Assembly (NCBI GenBank): GCA_052315415.1
Contig: JBLSDH010000006.1
Location: forward strand, 1-64,000
Length of the DNA stretch: 64,000 nt
Reading direction: 5' to 3'
Source: Cuniculiplasma sp052315415
GTDB taxonomy: Archaea; Thermoplasmatota; Thermoplasmata; Thermoplasmatales; Thermoplasmataceae
Positions within the stretch are counted from its first letter, which is position 1. Every line of letters begins with the position of its first letter. Positions 37,781 to 47,976 of this stretch are shown here, piece after piece. The notes below the pieces were generated by a model that had not been told where the DNA came from, did not search any database, and saw only the letters and a program-made list of their open reading frames with translations. The translations under genes and the position numbers were made by a program.

Positions 37781-38836
37781 ATGGCAGGGATAGTTTCCTG
37801 GGGATCCTATATACCTAGATACAGGATTAAACCAGATGAAATAGCAAGAATATGGGGAGAGGATGCCGAGAAGATAAAGAACGGCATATATATTATGAGC
37901 AAATCTGTCCCCTCACCAGATGAGGATGTTGCAACAATAGCCGTTGAGGCGGCAAGGAATGCATTAGTAAGAGGCAATATTAAGGGAAGTCTCATAGAAT
38001 CAATATATGTGGGTTCAGAGAGTCATCCTTATGCGGTCAAGCCAACAGCAACAATAGTTGCAGCCGCAATAGGTTCAAATTTTTCCACGTTCGCAGCTGA
38101 TTATGAATTTGCTTGTAAGGCGGGAACTGCAGGTATGCAGAACGTTCTTGGTATGGTAAACTCAGGAATGATAAGGTATGGAATGGCCATAGGTTCCGAC
38201 ACCTCTCAGGGAGCTCCCGGAGATGTGTTGGAATACTCAGCATCTGCAGGAGGAACTGCGATGATCATCGGGAAAGAGGGAGTTGCAGCGGAGATAATAT
38301 CTACACTTTCAGTCACATCAGACACTCCTGATTTCTGGAGAAGGGAGGGACAGCCATATCCAACTCATGGAGAGAGGTTTACGGGGGAACCAGCATATTT
38401 CAGGCATGTTGTTTCAGCCTCACAGATGATGATGGAGCGAATGAAAACAAAGCCTGAGGATTATGACTACTGTGTTTTCCATCAGCCAAATGGAAAATTT
38501 CCCATGAGAGCTGCCTCCCTTCTTGGTTTTGAGGAAAAACAGTACAAGGATGGTTTGTTAACACCGTTCATCGGCAATACATATTCAGGTTCCATGATGA
38601 CAGGATTATCTGCCATACTTGATATTGCAAAGCCTGGTCAGAGAATACTTGCCACCTCATTTGGTTCAGGGGCAGGTTCAGATTCTTTCCATATAGAGAT
38701 AACAGATGAAATATCTGAAAAACAGAAATCAAAGGCAGATACAATAAAGAAAATGATGGAAAATACAATTTTTATAGATTATGGAATGTATGCAAAGTTC
38801 AAGAAGAAACTTGTTGTAGGTGATGAAATTGAGTGA
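37781..38836 (+). CDS. Hydroxymethylglutaryl-CoA synthase
   Basis: 351 residues, archaeal type. It condenses acetyl-CoA with acetoacetyl-CoA to HMG-CoA for isoprenoid ether lipids by the mevalonate route. Catalytic residues are intact: Glu80 in YVGSESHPYAVKP, Cys112 in EFACKAGTAG and His in VFHQPNGKFP. It is first in the operon HMG-CoA synthase, thiolase homologue, DUF35. In other archaea these three proteins form a complex in which the DUF35 protein bridges the two enzymes and CoA intermediates are channelled. It overlaps the thiolase start by 14 nt. Confidence 0.95.
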   Translation: MAGIVSWGSYIPRYRIKPDEIARIWGEDAEKIKNGIYIMSKSVPSPDEDVATIAVEAARNALVRGNIKGSLIESIYVGSESHPYAVKPTATIVAAAIGSNFSTFAADYEFACKAGTAGMQNVLGMVNSGMIRYGMAIGSDTSQGAPGDVLEYSASAGGTAMIIGKEGVAAEIISTLSVTSDTPDFWRREGQPYPTHGERFTGEPAYFRHVVSASQMMMERMKTKPEDYDYCVFHQPNGKFPMRAASLLGFEEKQYKDGLLTPFIGNTYSGSMMTGLSAILDIAKPGQRILATSFGSGAGSDSFHIEITDEISEKQKSKADTIKKMMENTIFIDYGMYAKFKKKLVVGDEIE

Positions 38837-39989
38837 TGTTTATGTTATAGGCGCTGGCGAATCCAAATATGGAGAACTGTGGGACAGGTCATTAAGGGAC
38901 ATAACTGTTGAGGCAGGATTGAAGGCTGTTGAATCAGCAGGACTAAGGACAAAAGACCTGGACATAATATATGCAGGTAATAGCCTGGGGGGAATAATAA
39001 GCAAACAGGAACATTTGGGGGCCCTGATTGCGGATCACGCAGGACTTTCAAGTGAAGATATACCTGCAATAAAGATTGAAGCATCAACCGCTTCCGGGGC
39101 CGCTGCCATTCATCAGGCATATATGGCACTTAAGTCCGGAGAGATAGATGTGGCAATGGTTATCGGAGCAGAGAAGATGACTGAACTTTATGGAAATGAG
39201 ATGATTGACATAACATCATCAATACTGGACAGAGAGTGGGAATCCTTCGTTGGAGGAACTCCTGCTGCAATTGCAGCTCTGTCTGCCAGATTATACATGG
39301 AAACATTTAAGGTAGAGAGAGAAGATCTTGCAAAGATATCAATAAATGATCATGAAAATGCTTCAATGAATCCAGTTTCTCATTTCAGAAACAAACTTTC
39401 CATGAAAGCAGCGTTAAACAGTGTATGGATATCTGAACCCCTTGGTCTTATGGATTGTGCCCCAATGAGTGACGGTGCATCAGGAATCATAATGGCATCA
39501 GAGAATTTTGTTAAAAAAGAGAAGAAAGATGGAATAAAAATTCTCTCATCAGAAATGTCCCAGGGTTCATTTTCAATCCAGTCCAGGGAAGAAATTTATA
39601 CCATAGATACAGCAAGAAAGGCATCTGAAAAAGCTTTCAAAAAAGCAGGATTAACAAGGAGCAAGATAAATCATCTGGAGCTTCATAATTCTTACAGCAT
39701 ATACGGACTGATGCAGATCGAGGACCTAGGGTTTGCTGAAAAAGGGAAGGCAAAGGAAATCGTTGAAAGTGGAATAGGTATTAATGGCCATTTACCAATC
39801 AATTCATCGGGAGGATTGAAGGCAAAAGGTTATCCATTTGGGGCAGTTGGAGTGGGCCAGATGGTGGAATCCTATCTTCAGTTAATGGGAAAAGCAGGAC
39901 AGAGACAGATAAAAGGTGTGGAGCACTCCCTTGTTTATAGCATGGCAGGTTCAGGTTCCGCTTCTGTTGTTCACATCACGGGGGTATAA
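38823..39989 (+). CDS. Thiolase-family protein with altered active site, partner of HMG-CoA synthase
   Basis: 388 residues from ATG 38823 (a GTG lies 3 nt upstream). The fold is that of archaeal acetoacetyl-CoA thiolase. Two catalytic positions are changed: the nucleophilic Cys of the ACASG motif is Thr89 (EASTASGAAA), and the GHP histidine is Tyr337 (LKAKGYPFGAVG). His288 (ELHNSY) remains. Known archaeal partners of HMG-CoA synthase keep Cys and His. This copy may therefore be non-catalytic or act only in substrate binding within the complex, a role inferred from position. The Thr codon needs two base changes from Cys, so a simple sequencing error is unlikely. Confidence 0.85.
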   Translation: MKLSDVYVIGAGESKYGELWDRSLRDITVEAGLKAVESAGLRTKDLDIIYAGNSLGGIISKQEHLGALIADHAGLSSEDIPAIKIEASTASGAAAIHQAYMALKSGEIDVAMVIGAEKMTELYGNEMIDITSSILDREWESFVGGTPAAIAALSARLYMETFKVEREDLAKISINDHENASMNPVSHFRNKLSMKAALNSVWISEPLGLMDCAPMSDGASGIIMASENFVKKEKKDGIKILSSEMSQGSFSIQSREEIYTIDTARKASEKAFKKAGLTRSKINHLELHNSYSIYGLMQIEDLGFAEKGKAKEIVESGIGINGHLPINSSGGLKAKGYPFGAVGVGQMVESYLQLMGKAGQRQIKGVEHSLVYSMAGSGSASVVHITGV

Positions 39990-39991
39990 AA

Positions 39992-40396
39992 ATGGGTGAG
40001 TTATCAAGAATATGGAGAGAGACAGAAAACAGATACAGGCTAACAGGTAGAAAATGCGGTAATTGTGAGAGGATATTCTTTCCCCCAAGGGACGTGTGTC
40101 CATTCTGCCATAGGGAATCACTTGGAAGAATGGAACCTGTTGAACTGAGCGGAGAAGGCACAATAGTATCCTTCACAGTTGTACACGAAGTATCACCGGC
40201 ATTTATAAGGCAGAGACCCTATGTTCTCGCACTAATAAAATCTGTTGAGGGCCCAGTTATTCTTGGCCAAATTGTGGATTGCGATGAGAAGGATCTAAAA
40301 ATAGGAAGGAAGGTGAAAAAAGTCTTCAGGAAGTTGGGCCAGGATGGTTCCAGTGGAATTATACACTATGGCTATAAATTTATTATAGTGGATTAA
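39992..40396 (+). CDS. DUF35 (Zn-ribbon/OB-fold) acyl-CoA-associated protein
   Basis: 134 residues. The rubredoxin-like zinc ribbon CGNC...CPFC (Cys22/25/36/39) precedes an OB-fold with GTIVSFTVVHEV and PYVLALIKSVEG. In the archaeal thiolase-HMG-CoA synthase complex this protein bridges the two enzymes and helps form a shared CoA-binding site. It follows the thiolase by 2 nt and overlaps the convergent peroxiredoxin gene by 4 nt. Confidence 0.92.
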   Translation: MGELSRIWRETENRYRLTGRKCGNCERIFFPPRDVCPFCHRESLGRMEPVELSGEGTIVSFTVVHEVSPAFIRQRPYVLALIKSVEGPVILGQIVDCDEKDLKIGRKVKKVFRKLGQDGSSGIIHYGYKFIIVD

Positions 40397-40857
40397 TCCA
40401 CCATTTCCAATTCCTTCATCTTTTCATAAACCTGCATGGAATGTCCCTTTGGACTGACCGATTTAAAAACGTATTTTATTTTTCCATCAGGTCCAACTAT
40501 GAAGGTTGTTCTTTTTGCAGTTTTATCATTCAAAACCCCAAACTTTTTTGAAATTTCCTTTTCTTTGTCTACCAACAACCTGAAGTTGAGTCCATACTTT
40601 TCCTGAAATTTTTTATGTGACTCTTTGGAATCTGTACTCACTCCATATACATCCACACCCTTATCCTTAAACATATTCATGTTGTCCCTGAACTCGCAAG
40701 CCTCAGTTGTGCACCCAGGGGTGTTATCCTTCGGGTAAAAGTATATAACTGAAGGTTTCCCAACAATGTTTTTGCTATTTATATTATTTCCATCCTGATC
40801 CACTGTTTCAAACTCAGGAAGTTCATCTCCCGCATTCAAAATACTTTCTTCGTCCAT
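40393..40857 (-). CDS. Peroxiredoxin, Bcp/PrxQ type
   Basis: 154 residues of thioredoxin fold. The peroxidatic cysteine is Cys49 in YPKDNTPGCTTEAC, and Cys54, five residues on, is the probable resolving cysteine as in PrxQ. GVSTDSKESHKKF and TFIVGPDGKI complete the family pattern. It detoxifies peroxides in the cytoplasm. ATG 40857 has AT-rich ttaattaaat about 25 nt upstream. It is 50 nt downstream of the PUA gene and may also receive read-through. Confidence 0.93.
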   Translation of the reverse strand: MDEESILNAGDELPEFETVDQDGNNINSKNIVGKPSVIYFYPKDNTPGCTTEACEFRDNMNMFKDKGVDVYGVSTDSKESHKKFQEKYGLNFRLLVDKEKEISKKFGVLNDKTAKRTTFIVGPDGKIKYVFKSVSPKGHSMQVYEKMKELEMVD

Positions 40858-40907
40858 GTTAATTAGAATAAAATCAATTTAATTAATTTATCTTAAAACT
40901 ATTTTAA

Positions 40908-41357
40908 TCAATCTTCTTTTTTTATTGTGAGCGTTCTTACGGCGGTTCCACCTCCTCTTTTCATCATTTCTTCTGGATCCATCTCTGCTATTCCTGTTCC
41001 AATAAATCTGTTATTCTGATCCTTTATGAAGACCATATCGCCCTTTTTAAAATCACCGGAAACCCAAACCACACCTTTTGAAAACACATTTGACCCGTTT
41101 TCAATATGTGGTACTGCCCCGTCATCCACTGAAATCATATGATTCTCTGGTTTAGCTGCATTTACAAGGGATACGGAAGGAATGAAACCGTCTTTTTCCA
41201 TTCCAATTAAAACTCCGGATACGGAGAAATAATTTGTTTTCTTTACTTCCTCAACTTCAATTTTCCAGTTTTCCATAGTATCTCTCCATAAACCTATGCT
41301 TTGAAGCATGGTTTTTAATCTCTTCTTGTCTTTGTTTGAAAGTACGTGACGAGCCAT
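40908..41357 (-). CDS. PUA-domain RNA-binding protein (MCT-1/DUF1947-like)
   Basis: 149 residues. The N-terminal domain of about 70 residues (SNKDKKRLKTML...) is followed by a PUA domain from about 75 (ISVDDGAVPHIENGSNVFSKGVVW...GDMVFIKDQNNRFIGTGIAEM). This layout matches archaeal relatives of MCT-1/Tma20, which bind the small ribosomal subunit or tRNA. ATG 41357 is preceded by ggtaggtag. It is the fourth gene of the secE operon, 6 nt after the 463-residue unknown gene, in keeping with a translation-related role. Confidence 0.85.
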   Translation of the reverse strand: MARHVLSNKDKKRLKTMLQSIGLWRDTMENWKIEVEEVKKTNYFSVSGVLIGMEKDGFIPSVSLVNAAKPENHMISVDDGAVPHIENGSNVFSKGVVWVSGDFKKGDMVFIKDQNNRFIGTGIAEMDPEEMMKRGGGTAVRTLTIKKED

Positions 41358-41363
41358 ATCTAC

Positions 41364-42755
41364 CTACCTTAGAATATATTTTATCTCATAAAACGGAGTA
41401 ATATCGGAATAATTGCTTTCTGCAATTTTTTTCAATGAATTCAATACTATTTCTCCCCTTATTTTTGTTTCATCATCATAAGCGTTTGAGCTTTTCAATC
41501 CGTAATAATGTTCAAACGCATATTCAACTGCCTCATTTTCCTTTGATTTTCTGCCTTCACTGTGAATGAGGGATGATAACCTATCCATATTCCCAAGATA
41601 TGCAGTGTATATACAATCTCTGTAAAACCTGGAACTCTCTGACCAGGTTTCCAATTTTATTTTTTCATTAACACCGTTCCAGTCATCCTTCCATTTTAAC
41701 TTTTCAATTATCTCATAGGGCATTCCTTTTTGATTTTCTATTTCCTTTATTGGGATTTTTGGAAATAATCTCTTAAGTATCTCCAAACCTTTCTCAGGCC
41801 ATATATATTCAAGAAATTTTCCTTTGCTGGGTGTTTCCAGAATTATTCCTTCATCCTTTTTCCAGATTTCACTTATTATGGCTCTTAAATTTTCTTCAAT
41901 TCCTATATGTTTCATCAGATCATCAAGTGAATTGTATGGAATTCCATTACAAATGAATCTGCCGTTTTTTGCACCATTTTCAATTCTTATTTTAACAATA
42001 CTATCAATATAATCTGAGTCGGAAATTTCTCCTCGAAAATACTTTGAAGTGTAATCGATTTCAAGATTGCTATAAAACTCCTCAAGGTAATCCACTCTCA
42101 GAGAAACAAACTTTTCAGGATTTTTAACAAATATGTGTTTCAAAAGCATGGAAAGAGAGTTCTTTCTGCTGGAAGTTCCAGTTTCAATTATTTTTCTTCC
42201 CATGAGATTTATGCTCAGGCTTATCTTTCCATCACCTGCTTTTATGTAATTATCAATCAGATGATCTCTTTGAAATTCTCTATTTTTTAACTCCTCAGTA
42301 AATTCATTCTCTGGAGGATTAAACTTACAGGACGCTTTGAAATAATTACCTGCAGAGTATATTATTGCTCTGTTTCCATTCACAATACGTGAAAAAGAAA
42401 GCATTCTGAAAATATCATTTTCCCAGTTTTGTATCCCTGCGAGAACATACTGGTCTGAATCCCCTTTCCTGAAAAAATTTGCAATTCCAAATTGTGTTTT
42501 GATCTGACCTGAGTATCTGAGATCCGAATTTACTGCCCTTGAAGTCTCAGCAAGTGCCCTTAAAAATTCATCCCCTGATTTATCAAATTTTGAAAGGTCC
42601 ACATTTTTATATAGTTTTTTTCTGTAATTATTAAAAGGACAAAGGAACCCACCATCTATACATTCGGGAACTGTCAATAATGGATTTTCTAAAATTTTTT
42701 TAATTTCTTCTCTGAAAATTTTGGTTTCGTTCTCTGAGGCCCTTTTTGCTCTCAT
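41364..42755 (-). CDS. Unrecognised 463-residue protein in the secE-spt5 operon
   Basis: I recognise no family. It is soluble, Lys/Glu-rich and largely helical, without membrane spans or a signal peptide. Cysteines in the first 45 residues (PECIDGGFLCPF) are too few for a clear zinc site. Visible blocks are LRALAETSRAVNSDLRYSGQIKTQFGIANFFRKGDSDQ, abbreviated by its RYSGQIKTQFG core, and a repeated-looking WENDIFRM / WKKDEG / WKDDWNG series. It starts 1 nt after the spt5 stop and is followed by the PUA gene 8 nt on, so co-transcription with translation and secretion genes is clear. The position suggests an RNA- or ribosome-linked function. Confidence 0.65.
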   Translation of the reverse strand: MRAKRASENETKIFREEIKKILENPLLTVPECIDGGFLCPFNNYRKKLYKNVDLSKFDKSGDEFLRALAETSRAVNSDLRYSGQIKTQFGIANFFRKGDSDQYVLAGIQNWENDIFRMLSFSRIVNGNRAIIYSAGNYFKASCKFNPPENEFTEELKNREFQRDHLIDNYIKAGDGKISLSINLMGRKIIETGTSSRKNSLSMLLKHIFVKNPEKFVSLRVDYLEEFYSNLEIDYTSKYFRGEISDSDYIDSIVKIRIENGAKNGRFICNGIPYNSLDDLMKHIGIEENLRAIISEIWKKDEGIILETPSKGKFLEYIWPEKGLEILKRLFPKIPIKEIENQKGMPYEIIEKLKWKDDWNGVNEKIKLETWSESSRFYRDCIYTAYLGNMDRLSSLIHSEGRKSKENEAVEYAFEHYYGLKSSNAYDDETKIRGEIVLNSLKKIAESNYSDITPFYEIKYILR

Positions 42756-42756
42756 C

Positions 42757-43635
42757 TTAATTTCCAGATTCGATAAGTCTCAGATCCTCTGCCCTTACCT
42801 TCACAGGTATTAGCATTGCAGATTCTATGAACTGTACTGTTACTTCTTCCTTTTCTTTGTCTACATTTAATATTTTTGCCTTTTCTCCTTTAAATGGGCC
42901 TTTTACCAGTTCCACAAATGAACCTGGATCCAATCCAGACACAGCTGGCTTTGGTGTAAGCTTATCTGCTATATCATTAATGGATATTATGCCGTTCACA
43001 ACACCCTTAAAATTTCTTATTTTCCTGGCAATATATGGAATCCTGTCAGGATGCATGGTCTCAAGGTAAAAGTAACCCTTCAATTCAAAAGGGGCCATTA
43101 TGGCCATTATTTCCCTTTTCGCCTCAGGATTTATTGCTCTCCTTTCCTCAGTATCCTTTTCATCCTCATTTACAATGCTTCTAGCAACCTCAAACTCTTT
43201 TCCTACATTGGTCTTTACAGCAACAATTACTGATGTCAGTTTCAATTCAAATTCCTCTGACGAAGAATTTACACCATCTTCAGATCTAACAGAAATTTTA
43301 CACTTCAGAGTGTCATCCTGAAAACCACCCTTTGGTGTTATTATTGATAAAACTAATTCTTTTTGTAAATTTCCATCAATTTCTAATTTTATTTCCCTCT
43401 CATTTTTTTCATTTTCGTTAATAAGTTCAGGCTCTTCATCCCCTGCCTTATATGACCAGGATATACTCGGATCCCTAACATAAAATTGAAAATCCAATTT
43501 GATTGTAAATTTCCTTTTTCCTCTCTGTATATTTTTAATTGTTAGAAGAAAGCTCTCAGTTTTACCGCAATATGTTTCCCCTTCAGTGATTCTACTGAAG
43601 TCATACCATCTGTATTCCTCAATGGTTCCCATCAT
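42757..43635 (-). CDS. spt5: Transcription elongation factor Spt5 with long N-terminal extension
   Basis: 292 residues from ATG 43635 (GTG 43641 and ATG 43632 are alternatives), about twice the usual archaeal Spt5. Residues about 145-235 are the NGN domain (VIVAVKTNVGKEFEVA, GYFYLET), and 235-290 the KOW domain (FVELVKGPFKGEKAKILNVD). The first 140 residues are strand-rich with an Ig/CARDB-like look (FLLTIKNI, KLDFQFYVRDPS, FELKLTS). Spt5 with Spt4 closes the RNA polymerase clamp; the extension may bind another partner. It is in an operon with secE, as is normal for archaea. Confidence 0.88.
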   Translation of the reverse strand: MMGTIEEYRWYDFSRITEGETYCGKTESFLLTIKNIQRGKRKFTIKLDFQFYVRDPSISWSYKAGDEEPELINENEKNEREIKLEIDGNLQKELVLSIITPKGGFQDDTLKCKISVRSEDGVNSSSEEFELKLTSVIVAVKTNVGKEFEVARSIVNEDEKDTEERRAINPEAKREIMAIMAPFELKGYFYLETMHPDRIPYIARKIRNFKGVVNGIISINDIADKLTPKPAVSGLDPGSFVELVKGPFKGEKAKILNVDKEKEEVTVQFIESAMLIPVKVRAEDLRLIESGN

Positions 43636-43642
43636 TATCACT

Positions 43643-43858
43643 TCAAAGATGAAAAGGGTTCATCATTATATAAATGAGGAATCCAATTCCTCCTAAAATT
43701 ATCAATCCAACACCAGTAATCGCAAGAACCTTTACATATTCATTCTGATCTGGTTTCTTTGCCAATCTAATTATCCTTGCGTATTTTCCCTTCCCTAGTG
43801 AGCCAATCTTACGTTCAACTTTCCTTTGTACTTCAATTAGGTCCTCTTCAACTGTCAT
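43643..43858 (-). CDS. secE: Protein translocase subunit SecE (Sec61-gamma)
   Basis: 71 residues from ATG 43858. An ATG at 43888 lies inside the TATA box (tttttatatt on the minus strand, 43887-43896) and is unlikely to be used. One amphipathic helix (EVQRKVERKIGSLGKGKYARIIRLAKKP) precedes a single membrane span (VLAITGVGLIILGGIGFLIYIMM), the minimal archaeal SecE layout. It clamps SecY in the translocation channel. First gene of the operon secE-spt5-unknown-PUA, 1 nt before spt5. Confidence 0.9.
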   Translation of the reverse strand: MTVEEDLIEVQRKVERKIGSLGKGKYARIIRLAKKPDQNEYVKVLAITGVGLIILGGIGFLIYIMMNPFHL

Positions 43859-43886
43859 ATCATCTACACCATACTCATGAAAAATC

Positions 43887-43896
43887 AATATAAAAA
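43887..43896 (-). promoter_or_regulatory. TATA box of the secE-spt5 operon
   Basis: The minus-strand sequence tttttatatt is centred about 34 nt upstream of the chosen SecE ATG, giving a leader of roughly 8 nt. Confidence 0.5.
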
Positions 43897-43920
43897 ATTT
43901 TCATAAACACAGCCAAAGTC

Positions 43921-45465
<1,545 letters not shown>

Positions 45466-45605
45466 AACAATCAGTTATGAAGCCACTCATAACCTCATAT
45501 TTTGCCAGCATTGGAACAAATAGATCATACGGGACAAAAGTCCATCACTATTTTCGCTTACACTGGCTCTTATTGGCTGTGCGTAATGTCAAGTATAACA
45601 ATGCA

Positions 45606-45613
45606 ATATATAA
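45606..45613 (-). promoter_or_regulatory. Putative 16S rRNA promoter
   Basis: On the minus strand ttatatat (45606-45613) would start transcription near 45583 and leave a leader of about 165 nt before mature 16S. It lies between the 16S gene and the end of the permease gene, both on the same strand. Confidence 0.45.
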
Positions 45614-45649
45614 CGATTTTGAAAAATGAAAAATGGTGTTTTAAAAATT

Positions 45650-47602
45650 TTAAGATTCTTGTGTTTCAAAACTTCTTAATGGTACTCCTTCCTCTGCCAG
45701 TATTGAGTGTATGTCATCTTCGTCATAACCTGATCTTATGGCATAATAGAAGAATCCTAGTGTCACTATTATTACAAGAATTGAATCGTAAGGAAAAGCC
45801 AGTAAAGGTGAATATGGGAAGGAAACTGTGCTTCCATAGAGTGGTGAAACATATGGTCCAAATGCACCAAGGTAAGACATGAGTAGCATGAACAGCATGT
45901 AAAATACAAGCCATACTCCTGATTTGATCTCCTTCTTGGTCTCATCAGAAGCCCAGCTTAACAATAATGCTGTAACGATAAGAGAAGAAGCAGCAACCAT
46001 CACATAAAATATTCCGAAGTATGTGAAGATTGACCCCGGGGCCGGGATTCCAAGTGAAATGTTTGTTATTGCAGGTGTGATTATGTAGTAGTATGAAATG
46101 TAAAATGCCAAAGCTATAATTATCCAGTAAATCACAGAGATGGTAACCAGGTTAGATCTCTTAATTTTCAATTTCTCAGGTCCGTAAATCAGCATATAAA
46201 CAGGTATCCCTGCAAATATCAAAAGCAAGAGTATGGTTAGTGTTATATAACCTGACCAGTAAACTATAAGGGATGCTCCAACGAAGGCTGCTGGTGCTAT
46301 GTATCTGCTGTAGCTCAATCTGAATGGCCTTTCAATATCTGTAACTTTCTTTCTGAATATTCTCAGTCCAACTCCTCCCATTATGTATGTGAAAACAGTT
46401 GCTGATGATATGAAACCCACAAGTTCATACCATGAAGGGAATGGTGCTATGAATATTGAACCTATTACCAATGAAAGTATCAATGGAATGAATGGAATTC
46501 CATTCTTTTTGTTAACTTCCATGAACTTCTTAGGATAATATCCGTCAGTTGAAAGACCATAGATAACCCTTGTGCTAGTACCAAGGTATATCCATCCAGT
46601 TCCTGAGGGTGAAATAACTGCATCGATAAGAAGAATTGTGGCCCAAGCACCGAAGAACGCTATGCTGGTATGAGTAAACACTGTATATATGGGTGATGCA
46701 GAGTAATTTGATAAATTGCTTGATAGTGCAGTCCAGGAAAAGGGAACAAGACCAGACACTGACTGTCTAATTGATCCAATATAGGCGACCTGAAGAATTG
46801 TGTAAACAAAAACTGCTATAATAATGGATAGTATAAGCGCCCTTGGTATATCTTTCTGAGGATTTTTTGCCTCTCCTCCGAATTCAAGGGCCTGCCTGAA
46901 CCCAAGATATGAGAAAACTATTCCTGCACTTGGAATTGCTGTGAAAACAAAAGGCAAGCCAACAGGATTGAAACCTCCACCTACTGAGGTGAAGTTAGTT
47001 CCTCTAAACAGGAAAAACAGGAATATGAACGTAAGGGTAGGAATTATTAATTTCCAATAGACAAAATATTCATTCCATCTTCCTAGGAATTTAATACCAA
47101 AATAGTTGAGAAAGAAAAATCCGATCATTAGAAGAACTGCAATCAGTATACCTGGATCCGTAAGTAATGTTGTAGGCCCAAAAATCGTTGTTTCACCATA
47201 GCTCAAAAATGAAAGTCCGTGCAGAGATGATAGATATGTGACGGCCCCAACTGCTTCAATAGATGGGACAGTAATTGCAGAGAGCAAATAAGCCCATCCC
47301 AAAATATAACCTGTGTAACTTCCATGGGTATAGTGTGGATACCTAACAACTCCTCCACTTCTTGGTATCATTGCCGAGAGCTCTGCATAGGTAAGGGCTA
47401 TTATTAAAACTATAATCCCTCCTATAATCCAGGATATGAAAACTATGGGCCCAGCTGTGGCAGCTGCATCATTTACCCCAAAAAGCCACCCTGAACCTAT
47501 AATCCCTCCTATGCTAAGGAATAATAGCTGAACAAAGGATAGCTCCTTCTTCAACTTCTTATCCTCGTTAACAACGGTGATATTTTCATCACTACTTTCC
47601 AT
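45650..47602 (-). CDS. APC-superfamily amino acid permease
   Basis: 650 residues from ATG 47602. An upstream ATG at 47623 adds 7 residues, but the box aatttatta sits about 28 nt before 47602. It has about 14 membrane spans. Span 1 contains the APC substrate loop SIGGIIGSGWLFG, and the loop after span 6 has FRQALEFGGEAKNPQKDIPRAL, a diagnostic motif. It should import an amino acid or polyamine with protons, plausible for a peptide- and amino acid-feeding acidophile. The C-terminal 40 residues are cytoplasmic and acidic (YDEDDIHSILAEEG). Substrate unknown. Confidence 0.9.
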   Translation of the reverse strand: MESSDENITVVNEDKKLKKELSFVQLLFLSIGGIIGSGWLFGVNDAAATAGPIVFISWIIGGIIVLIIALTYAELSAMIPRSGGVVRYPHYTHGSYTGYILGWAYLLSAITVPSIEAVGAVTYLSSLHGLSFLSYGETTIFGPTTLLTDPGILIAVLLMIGFFFLNYFGIKFLGRWNEYFVYWKLIIPTLTFIFLFFLFRGTNFTSVGGGFNPVGLPFVFTAIPSAGIVFSYLGFRQALEFGGEAKNPQKDIPRALILSIIIAVFVYTILQVAYIGSIRQSVSGLVPFSWTALSSNLSNYSASPIYTVFTHTSIAFFGAWATILLIDAVISPSGTGWIYLGTSTRVIYGLSTDGYYPKKFMEVNKKNGIPFIPLILSLVIGSIFIAPFPSWYELVGFISSATVFTYIMGGVGLRIFRKKVTDIERPFRLSYSRYIAPAAFVGASLIVYWSGYITLTILLLLIFAGIPVYMLIYGPEKLKIKRSNLVTISVIYWIIIALAFYISYYYIITPAITNISLGIPAPGSIFTYFGIFYVMVAASSLIVTALLLSWASDETKKEIKSGVWLVFYMLFMLLMSYLGAFGPYVSPLYGSTVSFPYSPLLAFPYDSILVIIVTLGFFYYAIRSGYDEDDIHSILAEEGVPLRSFETQES

Positions 47603-47623
47603 AAGAATGTTATAATTTTTCAT

Positions 47624-47976
47624 GGTAATAAATTTTTTCCATTATTAATGTTAAAAAATGATTAAGCTATAACGAAACATGCTAATACTAAAATTATTAC
47701 CAGTAAAATTTTATTATTAATTTAATAAATCAGGAAGAAATGTGATCAAAAAAATAAACCACAATCAATTAATAAAAAAAATTATTGTTATGGATGTCAA
47801 TTAGTTGAAAAAATTTGCGTGATTTCGAAATATTATAATATTTGACTACTTTTTCCACATAATGTGATTAAAAAATCCTCAATTTACTTTGATTAAATTG
47901 AAAAATTAAATTCCATCAGAAATCATTTTAAAAAATAAATCAATTAAAGATTTATTCAAAAGAAAAATAACCTTAC
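47624..47976 (+). other. AT-rich divergent intergenic region
   Basis: About 350 bp between the permease and arcS. It holds the arcS TATA-like box (gatttattc, 47948-47957, about 25 nt before GTG 47977) and the permease promoter next to 47630. No RNA gene or usable open reading frame was seen. Confidence 0.6.
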
